A stretch of 64,000 bases of DNA. Source: Pseudeuparius sepicola. Its lineage: Eukaryota; Arthropoda; Insecta; Coleoptera; Anthribidae. The stretch's first letter is position 1; each line of letters opens with the position of its first letter. The position numbers were made by a program, and so were the translations under genes. The notes beneath the pieces were generated by a model that was not told where the DNA came from, did no database searches, and saw only the letters and a list, made by a program, of their open reading frames with translations. Shown piece after piece: positions 32,994 to 44,400 of the stretch. Location: NCBI GenBank assembly GCA_963920635.1, contig OY987299.1:21406901-21470900 (forward strand). The letters run 5' to 3'.

Positions 32994-33129
32994 AGGTCTG
33001 TTTCGGCAGAATTTCAAACCAGTTTGAGCATGCGCAGTTTCATTTTGATGTGCCAGAAACGAAACTGCGCATGCTTCTACCAGTTTCAAACATATTTGAA
33101 ACGGTTTGAAGGTCTGCTGAAACAGGCCT
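32994..33129. repeat. short foldback element (AGGTCTGTTTCGGCAGA ends)
   Basis: The ends AGGTCTGTTTCGGCAGA and TCTGCTGAAACAGGCCT are inverted copies with three mismatches. Inside, CATGCGCAGTTTC faces GAAACTGCGCATG. A partial copy is near 29990-30050. Confidence 0.75.
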
Positions 33130-33269
33130 ATAAATTGGTAGTCAAGTCTGGTGATCATTGTGACCGCGTCGTTTTCGATTTGCATAACTCCAACAAAAAA
33201 ATTGGCGTCGTGGCGATCGTTAGTTGTGGCGATCCACAGAGATGTGCGATCTCTGTGTCTGTGTGCTGA

Positions 33270-33924
33270 TCCAAGATCCAACGAGTGACCCGACGGGACT
33301 ATGCGAACTAATATATGGGCCATCGTCACCATGGTGAGCGGTTCTAGCCTTGGGTCTACACTGCGTTGTTCTTGTTCATTTTTGGCATGGCCGTTGATTG
33401 AGGTTTCTTCCATCGACGGCATGGTCCAAGAACCATTAATCAGATTACGGTCTTGGGCATGTCCATAGACTAGTTTAGCATTGAGCCTATAGGGGGCGCA
33501 TTTATTTAATATAATGGCGTATAGTCCTTCCTGTGCTATCGAAGCATCAATCATAAAAGTAAATGACATTTTAGGAAAGAAAAAAATGTCAACTAGTGAA
33601 CTGGAAAAATAAAATCCCTAAATTGAAAGTGCACTTTTTTATTCATCTGACAAAATATTTGTATATTCAGTTTTACATAATTTTTAATTTTTACGTTCAA
33701 TATCAATCCACAAAAACAACAGTGCGTAATGTAATTAACATAAATAATAATAATAAATACGTTTATATAAATAATAAGGCAATGTAAAATCTGATCATTG
33801 AGGTAAGCTCAACACCAAGTACGAAAATGTTCACTATATTCTTCAATTATTTTAAAATCCAGTTAGAACATAATAATATACTGATACTATTAGTACTGTA
33901 TAAATTATAATATACCTACTCCTA
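33270..33924. other. intergenic, no gene recognised
   Basis: An open frame on the minus strand (33569-32991) runs through the foldback at 32994-33129 and looks accidental. The rest is AT-rich sequence containing the 3' end region of the CALML4-like gene. Confidence 0.35.
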
Positions 33925-34397
33925 CTAGTAATAGTCAGGGACTGGAGCACAAGCAATCTTAACAAAATCTTCGTATCTGACTTGGCTGTTGTTGGTCACA
34001 TTTGCTTCGCGAAAGATTCTGTCAATTTCTTTTGATGACAACCTTTCGCCCCAATTTTGCAACATATGTCTTAGCTGCTTGGCCGGTATCGTGCCCTTTC
34101 CCGAGGGATCTCCAGCTTTGAAAGCATCAACGACTTCCTTCGGTAAATTTTCTACTCGCGAATGGATATGCATTACCTCCAGAAAATCTGCGAATGTCAT
34201 CTTGCCACCCTAAAATTTAATTATGAAATTGATACATTTTTACATGTACCTCTTTGGGATTATTGCCTTTTGTTTTAAGTAACCAGCCAATTCGGAGATC
34301 GTGGGTGCAAGTCCAAGACTTCTCATTATTACGGTGAGTTCATCTAAGGATTTTATGTGGCCAGATCTTGCAAAAAGGTAAAAGCATTCCCTGAATT
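33925..34397 (-). CDS. calmodulin-like protein 4 (CALML4-like), last two exons
   Basis: The minus-strand exons are 34397-34267 (43 codons after two leading bases) and 34209-33925, ending in TAG. Together they give EF-hand sequence with CALML4 blocks: FRECFYLFARSGHIKS, VIMRSLGLAPTISELAGYL, GGKMTFADFLEVMHIHSRVE, KGTIPAKQLRHML and EIDRIFREANV. CALML4 is a calmodulin relative; several calcium-ligand positions here are replaced, as expected for the family. In vertebrates it acts as a myosin light chain in brush border and ciliated cells. The N-terminal exon was not found; it should lie right of 34397, beyond the transposon at 34435. The intron 34266-34210 appears to start with GC rather than GT. 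The other donor in view (GAG|GTACAT at about 34250) shifts the frame into a stop. Confidence 0.88.
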
Positions 34398-34434
34398 CTG
34401 AAAAAGGGATATTTGGGGGATATTTAATATTAAG

Positions 34435-37400
34435 ATATCGTCGTTTAAGATGCAATAGCTCGTAACCCACACTTTTTGCCAAAACGAGATTTCTGCGCCA
34501 TTTTACTTATGGGATGCCAGATTATGTATATGCAAAATCTCGCAAGCCACAGTTTTAAGATAAATGCAGTAGTTTATAAATAAAAAACCTCGTATCCCAC
34601 ATGCTTAAATGCAATACCACCTTAGCCACGTATTCCCGCCAAGTTTGTTGGTTGCGAGGTATTGTTGTTTAGTGCAAAACATCGCATTCCACAATTAGAC
34701 GCTATCGGTGTGGGTTACAAGGTTTTGAATTAGTGGACATAGGAAGTCGTTACAAGTAACCCACATAACCTAACCTAAAAATATTAACTTTAGTTCATTC
34801 TTCATGCTACAAATCGTTGTCCAGTTTCATCTATTCCCAAAATAAAATGAATAATAATAATAATATACGTAAACGAAGTAAATTACTTGTTGAAATGTGT
34901 TTAAAACCAACAGGTAAGCTGCAGTTTTTGTTTATTAATTTGATTTGTAAGTTTTAAGATACAACAGTTTAAGTTTGGTAGGTAGGACTTCTAGGTTAAA
35001 AAAAATGTATTAATTATTCCATTGTTAACATGAAGCCCCATTTACTATAAAGTATAAACGCATACATTATCTAAGTACCTACCTTTTTTAAATTACATTT
35101 CAATAATAGCTAGTTTATTTTTTGCAGAATGGAAATACACTGATGTTGGAAAGGTCCGCAATTCTGTGGGTGGTTCTAATAACAACCAGCCGACCATCTT
35201 AGAAAATGTGCCTCCAGATGAACATCACATTCCGGTAAATGATGTAAGACAGGTGGATGATTCGGGTGGTTCCAATAACAGTCAGCCCATCATATTGGTA
35301 ACTGTACCTCCAGATGAACAGGTTTCGAGAGAATATCCAATAGATCCTCAAATTTTTTACAATTTGGAAACTACAACACCAACGCCAATATTTGATAGTA
35401 ACAGTTTTGGCGAAACCATGCAGAATCAATTGACTAATCAAAGTACCGATGAAGTTTTTCTAGATACGAACGAAGGTAGCCAGGAATTATCTGACTTAGG
35501 AAGCGCAACTTGGAATATTTCGCAGTCCTTTAGTCATAGTGTAACCGACATGCAATTCAACGAATCACAAAATAATACAAACCTAGAGATTGCAGAGAAA
35601 GGAGCGGATGGAATTCCAAAAAGCCCCAGATTGGGACATGAGCAGGTCAGGGAACAAACATCAGCCACGTTTTCAGGGGACAGCTATAAGTCAGACTCGG
35701 CGAATGAATCCACTTATGAAGATGAAAATACAACAAATATTGACAGTGGATCAAGTAGCAGCAATGAATCAATAACAAGAACTAAAAAACGTAAAAGAAA
35801 ACCTCTAAAACAACTGTGGAAGAGGGAAAAAAATAAGATTCTGCGTGAGAAGGGACTAAAATATACTGGATTTAAGAAAGACGGAGAAACAAAAAAATAC
35901 AAACAAGTTGCTCCTAAGCCTGAAAGAAAAATGGGTGAACCCTGCGAATCCAATCTTTGTTAGAAGAGTAAACTGCGTTCTTGTTCAGATATTCCCGAAG
36001 AGAAAAGAAGGCAGCTGTTTGAAAAGTTTTGGAAAATGACGTGGGATCAGCGCAAAGTTTATGTGGTTAATAACGTAACAGTTTCAAGTGTCAAGAGAAG
36101 ATACACAAAAAATGAACAATCATCAAGAAACTTATCAATGTTTTATAATTTAACAATAGACGGACAAAAAACTAATGTTTGCAAGAAACTTTTCCTGTCC
36201 ACCCTGGGTCTAGGAGAATTTCAAGTTAGCTCATGGGTTAAAACAGCTGAACATGGTATGCACGAATCCAAAAGTTCCAAAAATGAAAATAGATCAGCTC
36301 ACCTACAAGAAAAGAAAAATACCGATAAAGAATTTATGATCCAATTTTTCAATGAATTACCCACTTTGCCGTCCCATTATTGCCGTCAAACATCATCTAA
36401 ATTATATTTGGATCAAACAGTGCCTTCAATAACTGCTTTATATAAGGAGTACGTTTCAAAATGTAATACTGAAAATAAAAATTCTATGAGTCGAAGAACT
36501 TTTGATGATATGTTCAAAGAAAAAAATCTTGGTATTTATCAGCCTAAAAAAGACAGGTGCGATCTTTGTTGTCAGTTTGAAGTTGGAAATTTAGAAGAAG
36601 GTCTATTTATTACACACATTGCAAAAAAAGATAGAGCGAGGCAAGAAAAAGCGAAGGACATGAAGTTAGCTGAAGATGAACAGGCGGTGGTTCTAATGAT
36701 GGACTTACAAGCTGTTAAAGTATGCCCTAGTTTAAACGCAAGCGCTTTATATTACAAAACCAAGTTATGCTGCCACAATTTTACAGTTATGAACATAAAA
36801 ACTAAACACGTTATGTGTTATTGGTTCAGTGAGGTGGATAGTGATCTTTCAGCTTCTACGTTTGCGTCATTGGTAGTTGACTACATTTCAAGATTTACGG
36901 ACACTAGTAAGCCACTTATAATTTACAGTGATGGGTGTACCTACCAAAATAGGAACAATATTTTAGCCAATGCTCTTCTTTTTTTGTCAGTTAGCAGAAA
37001 TCAAGCCATTGAACAGAAGTACTTAGAACGTGGGCATACACAGATGCAGTGTGATTCTGTTCACAGCAGAATTGAAGCTAAAATAAAAGAAAGCAGAGAG
37101 ATTTTTCTTCCTTCAACTTATTTGTCCATTAGCCGAGAAGCTCGTAGGAATCCCTTCCCTTACTGTGCCGAATGGATAAATTATGACTTTTTTCGGGACT
37201 TCTCTCAGAAAGGAGATCAAATGTATGGAAGCATTAGACCTGGAAAGAATAACGTAACGGATATTCGAGCAATTAAATATATACTCCTGAAGGAACAATA
37301 TTGTATAAACTTGATTTTGATGACCCATGGACAGAGCTCCCCCAGCGCCGATGCCGAAAAGTTGTTTGTCTCGTTTGGCCGCAACTGAATCCGGAAAAAA

Positions 37401-37803
37401 AAAAGATAAAAGCCCAAAAGTTTAAGCATCTGCAGGAGCTTAAACAAGTTATTCCTGCGGATTGTCATTACTTCTATGATAGTCTAAGTCATGTCTAAGT
37501 TATATTGTCAAAACCATTTAGTTTGTGCTTTTTTTTGATAATCTAACAATAAAGTTACATTACAATAAGCCACACTTTGTTAATATTTTATCGAAGCAAT
37601 AGCTCGTAAGCCACCAAAAAACCTAAAATATCAAGTAAAACAATATTTTTTTTCATTTCAAGAATATAAATTTATTTTTTGTAGCCCGACATCCATGATT
37701 TATTAGTGTAATTATATTATGTTTAAGTGTAGCTCGTTTTTTGACCCTCCTGTAAAAACATGTCTATGTGGGTTATGAGCTATTGCATCTTAAACGACGA
37801 TAT
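34435..37803. mobile_element. 3.4-kb DNA transposon of unassigned superfamily
   Basis: The terminal inverted repeats begin CGTCGTTTAAGATGCAATAG and extend about 33 bp with one mismatch (34439-34471 and 37768-37799). Flanking ATAT on both sides is either palindromic end sequence or a short target duplication. The left end carries repeated words CTCGTAACCCACA, CTCGCAAGCCACA, CTCGTATCCCACA and ATCGCATTCCACA; the right end has CTCGTAAGCCACC. It encodes one plus-strand gene. Confidence 0.88.
34847..37498 (+). pseudogene. transposase-like gene, one stop and one frameshift
   Basis: Exon 1 is 34847-34913 (22 codons from ATG), with a GT-AG intron to 35128; then one frame runs to TAG at 35961-35963 and continues unchanged past it. 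A second break near 37275, in a TATATA run, shifts the frame, which then runs to TAA at 37496-37498. The N-terminal 270 residues are polar and low complexity. After the stop come Cys pairs (CDLCCQFEVG) and an RNase H-like region with candidate acidic residues: Asp in MMDLQAVK (36702), Asp in YSDGCTYQNRN (36930) and Asp in HTQMQCDSVHS (37053). I know this family only as an uncharacterised protein common in insect genomes; the TIR context suggests it is the element's transposase (inference). A poly(A) signal AATAAA is near 37549. Confidence 0.82.
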
Positions 37804-37957
37804 ATTATATTCATTGGTTATGTTAATTTCTTGCACTTTCTTCATTTTTGATACCTACACTAGGTAAGTACTACACTGTCAAAAAAAACCAATTTTGATT
37901 TTTTTTTAAATATGTTCTAAAAGAATGTTTGATAAAGTTGAAAAAGCGATAAGATTA

Positions 37958-37992
37958 TCTATGTATCCATCTATCTATCTATCTATCTACCA
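37958..37992. repeat. ATCT microsatellite
   Basis: ATCT is repeated about six times within CATCTATCTATCTATCTACC, a simple sequence repeat. Confidence 0.8.
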
Positions 37993-38103
37993 TCTCGGTA
38001 GTGAGGTTACAGAATTACCCATTTTTGTTCAGATTGCGTACAGGGTGTCTCAAAATTGATGGATTGAGGATGCATATAAAAAAGCATAGGTATACAGGAA
38101 AGT

Positions 38104-38763
38104 CTAGGGTTACCAGATGAAAACTTGCCTACGCAGGTCAAGCCTATGAGAAAATCCGGACGTCATAATTGTCTTTCTATTTGTTGAGTTTAAAAATATT
38201 TTTTTACAGATTATTCTTTAAAATTTTTAATTTTTTTATTTTTTTTTACAAAGTAACAATTTGTCCATTATCTACTGATTGGCTGATGCTGGTTACCATT
38301 TTCTTTTTACTAATAAAACAAGGCCCAAGGGCAAAAAAATGTTATTCGCAAAAACGTACAAAGTAAAACAAGTTACAACACGCGCACTTTACAGGTAGGT
38401 ACTTTTCGCTGCTTTGCACAAAATCGTAAAACTCTGAACAGCTCATATTTTTTAAATTATAAGTAGTCATGTCATAAGTATTACTTTCACAGAAGATAAA
38501 AGCAGTCTATTTCTTTCTTTGGTCCACTGGGCAGCAATATAAGTAAAAATATTCTCTCCACATTGGCATTGTGAGATGGGATTACAAAAAGGAATTTGGC
38601 TGCTTTTAGTAACTGTGAAAAAGTTTATTATTTTGCATTATTTGTTGTTTATAACCACGCATACTTTAAAATCCGGGCGTTTATGAAAAATCCGCCGGGA
38701 CTCATCCGAACGTAGTAAAAATACGAACATGTCCGGATTAATCCGGACGTCTGGTAACCCTAG
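38104..38763. mobile_element. hAT-like MITE (CTAGGGTTACCAG ends)
   Basis: The ends CTAGGGTTACCAGAT and GTCTGGTAACCCTAG are inverted copies, and CCGGACGT recurs near both. The GGGTTACCA core is shared with the ends of the element at 45179. No target duplication is clear. The interior is AT-rich with no coding sequence. Confidence 0.78.
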
Positions 38764-41449
38764 AAAAGCCAAAGCCGACTTATAAGTGTGTCTCAAAACG
38801 ACACATCGCAGAATTAATAATACTTGTCAAATATGTCAAGTGGAGCCCATCAACTTTAAACGGTAATTCATCCATTGTAGGTCACTGCTGATCCTCTTTC
38901 TCAGTTTTAAATTAATCAATAATAATTGAAGAACGCAGTCTACTTCATTGTTTATCTGAATGATCTTATCGGGTGTGTGTGTGGTCTTCATCTCTGTAAT
39001 AATTGATAATACTTAAGTGGTAATTAAAATAAAATGATCCAGAGCAAGGATAAGAGCCATGGTCTAAAATGGATGCCTTGAGCTGTGTCTGGGGTATAGT
39101 ACACTTAATGCCTCTTTTCATTTTGATATAACTAAAAAGATTTTGTCGCATATCAAGAATATCTATTTATGAGTATATGTGATCACCTTAGGTATTTGGT
39201 TCGCCATTTTGTCTTTCTTTACTAAACATTTTTATAGTAGCTCGCTTATTATTGCGACGTGAACAATATAAACTATTTGTAGGTATCTGCTTTAATTCTA
39301 ATTTATATTGCATGTCTGACTTAACTTTCTTGTAGTTTATACAAAATTTATACAATAGCAAGCGCCTGTAGGTCGGGTAGGCATTTGTTAACAAGTTTGT
39401 ACTCGATCTGCCAGTCATCCAGAAAAATTGTGAAATTATTAAAAAACAGTGGTATAGAAAATAGGCCATGATAATATGACTGTCACTTTTTGTGTCGTAT
39501 GATCTGTTTAATTCAATTTTTTTATGAATTAAGTTCTTAAGCCTTCGAGCTCAGTAAGTTTACAAAGTAAAATAGATCTCAACTTTTATACTTGATAAAG
39601 TTAAACAGCTATCTTATCAGTTGATATTTCTGTGCAAGTAGGTACCTTCAGGTAATATTATTCAAAATTACTTATTGTTGTTATTATGTTAAATATTTAT
39701 ACCGAAATAACTCCAAACATTTTGATTATTATTTTAAATTGTTGCTCTCTTTACAAAGGGACCTGTTGATTTATGTTCTGCAAAACTACCTAGGTTACAT
39801 TTTATATCTGTAAAAACATACCATCAATATCCTGCTCTTTGAAGTAGCGAGCCTAAAAATAAATATAGGTACATATATTTATTAAAAAGATCTGCAAAAT
39901 CTATAAAAGTATAAACATCATACCATTATTTTTATAGCACAAAGGTATGTTTTTATCTGACACGTCAGAAGGGTACAGCGCCACAAAAGCTTTTACCTGA
40001 TTAGTTTACCTGTACTCTGCCTCACCTGCATTTTACCTGTGTGTGTCTGCCAGTGTTGGACTGAGAATAATTTGTCGGTATCAGCTTTATTTATTTTTTC
40101 CAATAAGCCCATCAAGGTGGTGTTTCTAAGAAAGCTATTGTGTGACTTTATTTTGCAATTATTTAACAATGTGGAAATAAATGTAGCAATATTTACATAA
40201 AAATTAAATATGAAATTATTGTGAAATCCATTACAGTTAAAAGTGTTTATATGATTTCAGAAGAGTGTTATTGTCCTTCAAATCTCGTTTTCTGTTTATT
40301 GTCAAATATCAGAAACTAGTGGGGTAGGCATGCGTTTTTTTTATAACATGTTTGTGAATTTTAAAAATCAAAGTTAATGAAACAAATATTTCGGTATCAT
40401 CTAGTTATACTAAACGTTTTAAATGTATTATTTATATTGTGTAACATAATTTCATTTGCCTGACAAAATTCGGTGGTCTGTTATCAGCCTTAAAATATAA
40501 ACTTAAAAACAGTTTTTAATTATTATTTTTACTTGAAGTTTAACCTTTATACTTCGCATAAAATTGTTTGTTATTACTTTGGTGCACATGATTCGAATTT
40601 ATTTATTGTTTTAGTGCTTTATTCATAATGCAATTTGCTATTTCTTTGGGTATGTGTAGTGATTTTCATATTTTTTAATTTTATGGTATCCTTGATGAAG
40701 TATTAAACTGTTTTAAATTGGCGAACAGGATACATGATTGAGAGAAAAAGTTCCAATAAACTATCAACCATGTTGCTTAGGAGATACAGAAAAGCTGACT
40801 AGACATTTTTTTTATTTCGAGTGTTGTATTATTATTAAATTGTAATAAGTAAATAATTTTTGTTAATATTTAATTGAAATAACCCTGTCAAAAATATGGT
40901 TTGATTAAACAACATCTATATTGGTGGTGTGCTCTGGGCTCTGGGTATATCAAATAATGACATAGGTATCTACAGTTTTGTTCCAAGAGTTGTTCAGTGT
41001 CACTGTGTGTGCCTGCAGAAACTTTTTTCGCAATCACAAATGCCCTATTTGCCTGTGAAATTAGCTTAAAGGGAAATATAAAATGTCACAAAATACCCCA
41101 CGATATCTCATTTATAGGCAATTTCACTTGTTATAGTTGAGCATGCTATTGTTTCGCATTTTATAAATCTAGTCACAATGTGTAGTCATTAAATCATTTG
41201 TTGTTGGAAGTGTGTGTGAAAAGTTCAGTACGCACCAAATTTGTAATTTCATTATTATAAAGAGGAACAAATATCTAAAGTGATGATCGCACCTATATAC
41301 TAAATGTAGGAAATAATATGCTGTGTCTAATTTTTGCCGGGTTTTTATATAAGTTTCCTAAATACTGAGCATTTGGTGTACCCTGGCAAAGGCTGCACTT
41401 TCTTGTCATTCAACTTTTCTTATATCTTAATTTACAAACTTTGTTTCAG
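38764..41449. other. gene-free stretch upstream of the SLC25A42-like gene
   Basis: 2.7 kb of AT-rich sequence without recognised elements or coding exons. It probably includes the promoter or a noncoding 5' exon of the carrier gene, since 41450 looks like a spliced exon start. Nothing specific can be pointed to. Confidence 0.4.
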
Positions 41450-44400
41450 ACAATGTCAAAATTCCCAGTGGACTACTCACCCAAACACAAATGATGCCTT
41501 GGTAACGCAAGTCTTCCAATCATGGCCAAGAAAAGCCATGACAAATACAAGAATCTAAGCAATACTCAGATCGTACTGACTAGTCTTGCGGCTGGCGCGA
41601 CTGCGGGCGCATTGGCCAAAACGACTATAGCACCGCTCGACAGGACTAAAATTAATTTTCAAGTAGGGTAAGGCTTTTTGTTGACAGTTCCTTGAAAATC
41701 AGTTATATCAACAAAGTTGCAAGTAATTTTCTTGCTCAAAACGTCAGGGAAGTGTCATTTTCATTTTAACATCCAATCCATTTGCTGTATTAGTTAAGCG
41801 TGGGCTTACAAATGATTTACTATGCTATCTCTATAAGTTATAATTTATAACGTTTATGGATTTATAGATCTTACCGTAATTTGCCAGTGTGTGGCATTAG
41901 CTTTTTTTGCGGAACAATTCCGAACCAGTTCTGAAGTAATAACTGTCAATATCAGTGGTGACTTTGAATTTTAGAATTTCTTTGATCCAGTCATATTGGC
42001 GGTTACTAGTTCATATCCAACACATACTAATAGATATCTCCATTTCAACTCCAATCATCATATTAGTGTTAAAAAAGGAGTAACTAAAAGTTTGTATGAC
42101 AGGGCTAGAACGATTTGTTCTAATAACACAAAATTTGAGGAGGAAATTAAACATATAAAATATGTTCTTGAGAAGAATAGTTATCCTATTGAAATTGTTG
42201 AGCAAGTTTTTCAGGATTGCCAACAAAATAACAATGCTAATAGAATAAGAGAAATAAATCTGGTGGACCGACCAGTAAATTTAATTATTCCTTATATTCC
42301 TGGACTATCAGATAAGCTAAAACACATGGGCAATCGTTTTAATGTCAGAACAGTATTTTAAAACCAAAAATACACTAAGATCGATGCTAGTTAAAACGAA
42401 ACCATTTAATGAGGTACAAAATTCAAAAAAATTGCATTTATAAAATTCCTTGTGAATGTAGAAAGTTCTATGTTGGGGAGACTTGTAGGCCATTTAACGT
42501 TCGTTTAAAAGAACATAAAAATTATATCAGGCAAAATCAAATTTCTAAGTCAAAAATATGTGAACATTCTTTTAATAACAATCATTGGATATTGTGGGAT
42601 AGGTCCAAACCAATTCTCAAAGAAGAAGTAGGAAATAGACACTGCATTTATTCTAGGAAATACGGACAACTGTGTTGCTGAATGTTCAGTGGAATTCAGT
42701 AAAATATTATTGCCACTTATTCAAAGATAAATTAGTATAGATAATTAGATAGAACACAGGTGGCTAGGCTATTGTTTCTGTTGTCATGACATTTTAACCT
42801 GAAATTTATTAACCTGTCACTTCACTTTGACGTGGCCACGATACACAGATAACGGTATGCCAGCTAGGAGAAATTAAACTCTTCTGCGCATCTACGTCAC
42901 TTCGACAAAAGCGCGGCCAACTTATAAAAAATAGTCCTGAAATTAACAACTTTTTCAAGTTGCCTCGAAAATTCATAAATTCTTAACACTGAATGAACGA
43001 AACTTTAAAGAAAAACCCAATTAAAAATTAAATAGTCAAATTTCTGTTTAAAAATGAAAGTAAGCCAGGATTTTGTCGAATAAGCGTCACTGTTGACGTC
43101 ACAGCACCTGCGCGCGGACATACCATTTTCTGTTTATCGTGGACGTGGCATGATCTTTGAGGAAGGAGGAAGATTTAAGCCTGGTTCATGCAACTTCTTT
43201 ATCTTTTAATTTTACTTTATCTTTAAGAAATAACCAATGGCATTTGTTCCTTGATTTGAACTGACCAATGACATTTAATATTTCTTAAAGATAAATAAAT
43301 ATTAAAAGATAAAGAAGCTGTATGAAGCAGGCCTTATTCTCCGAAAGCTCAGAAAACAAATTTGTTGAAGTTATTTTTTGAGTTACACGTTTAAAGTTTC
43401 GTTCATTCACTGTTAAGAATTTATGAATTTTCCAGGCAACTTGAAAAAGTTGTCTTTCGATCAGTTTGGTGGCGAAAAACCCAATTAAAAATTAAATAGT
43501 TCATATCCAGTTTGGAATCGCTCCGTGAACATAGCTGTTCTCGTAAGGATAGGACAGGAATACAATTTGATACAGGGGGCCGATTTTTCAGTTAAAATGT
43601 GTCAATTTTTGATATTATTATGAGAAGATTAGTAGGCAATGACTGCGTCACTAATTTTTAGTGTCATCTAGCTCTGATATCCACTGTCACACACGAGCTG
43701 ATTAGAGTATCCATATAAACAAGTATATAATCTTATAAATATACAGGGTGATTCTGTCTTAATGTAAAAATGTAAAATATGCAAATTTATGCAGTCGGTG
43801 TCGTGAAAATTGTAGGGTCTTAATTGATTCCACAAAAATTGGGGAAAACATTTTTATGTTTTATTTTCAATATACATACAGGGGTACATATTCACGAAAG
43901 ATTTGCCACCTCCGCTAAGTTTTGTGTTTTTCGATTTTGAAAAAAAAAGTATTTACAAAAGTTGTAGGAAATTCTTAACAGTCGCTGAATTAATTAATGA
44001 GAACAAGAAATACTGTCAAATAGTCGAAACAATGGTTGCGTTCAATACACGCCCAAATCTGTAATCGCTGCCAGCGCTTTACGTCAATGTGCATTGAACG
44101 GTCAGAACTGACTGATAGCGATTTCATTTTTACTAGATTTTCTTGTAGCGGACTTATCATGTTTCTATCGTTTTTTTATCGTTCCTGCTCTCTGTTATTC
44201 TGAAACGCTTAACCCCGAAATTCTTGTTGAGGTATCGTTAATATTGTTTATTTTCCCAAAAAAGAATAATTATTCACGCAATAAATAAATAAAAAAATGA
44301 AAGGTTGGAAAAGTGGTTATAACTGCTTCTTGTATCACAAACTGTGTGCAGTTGTTTATTATTTCTTGGTCGTCATTATAAAAATTAGCCAAAATGGTAA

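Larger units (their letters stand above)
30105..33270. repeat. composite repeat X, copy 1, split by two insertions
   Basis: 30190-30300 (CACAGAGATCGTAT, GCGCTGGGGCCTGCGGAGTT) matches the reverse complement of 62010-62125, and 32800-32940 (AAATGCGCATG, GCGTGTGTAATGGGCCCC, GAGCACCCTATTC) matches the outer arms at 59660-59760 and 61850-61920. The two halves are separated by the palindrome 30353-32312 and the MITE 32324-32773, so copy 1 was interrupted after it arrived. Confidence 0.6.

Noticed and set aside
32991..33569. 192-residue minus-strand open frame
   Set aside because: It runs through a foldback element, lacks recognisable motifs and has no splice or poly(A) context.
35961..36036. Two separate genes at 35166-35963 and 36036-37388
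   Set aside because: Both are in the same frame and the sequence between them reads as protein except for one TAG, so they are one gene with a nonsense codon.
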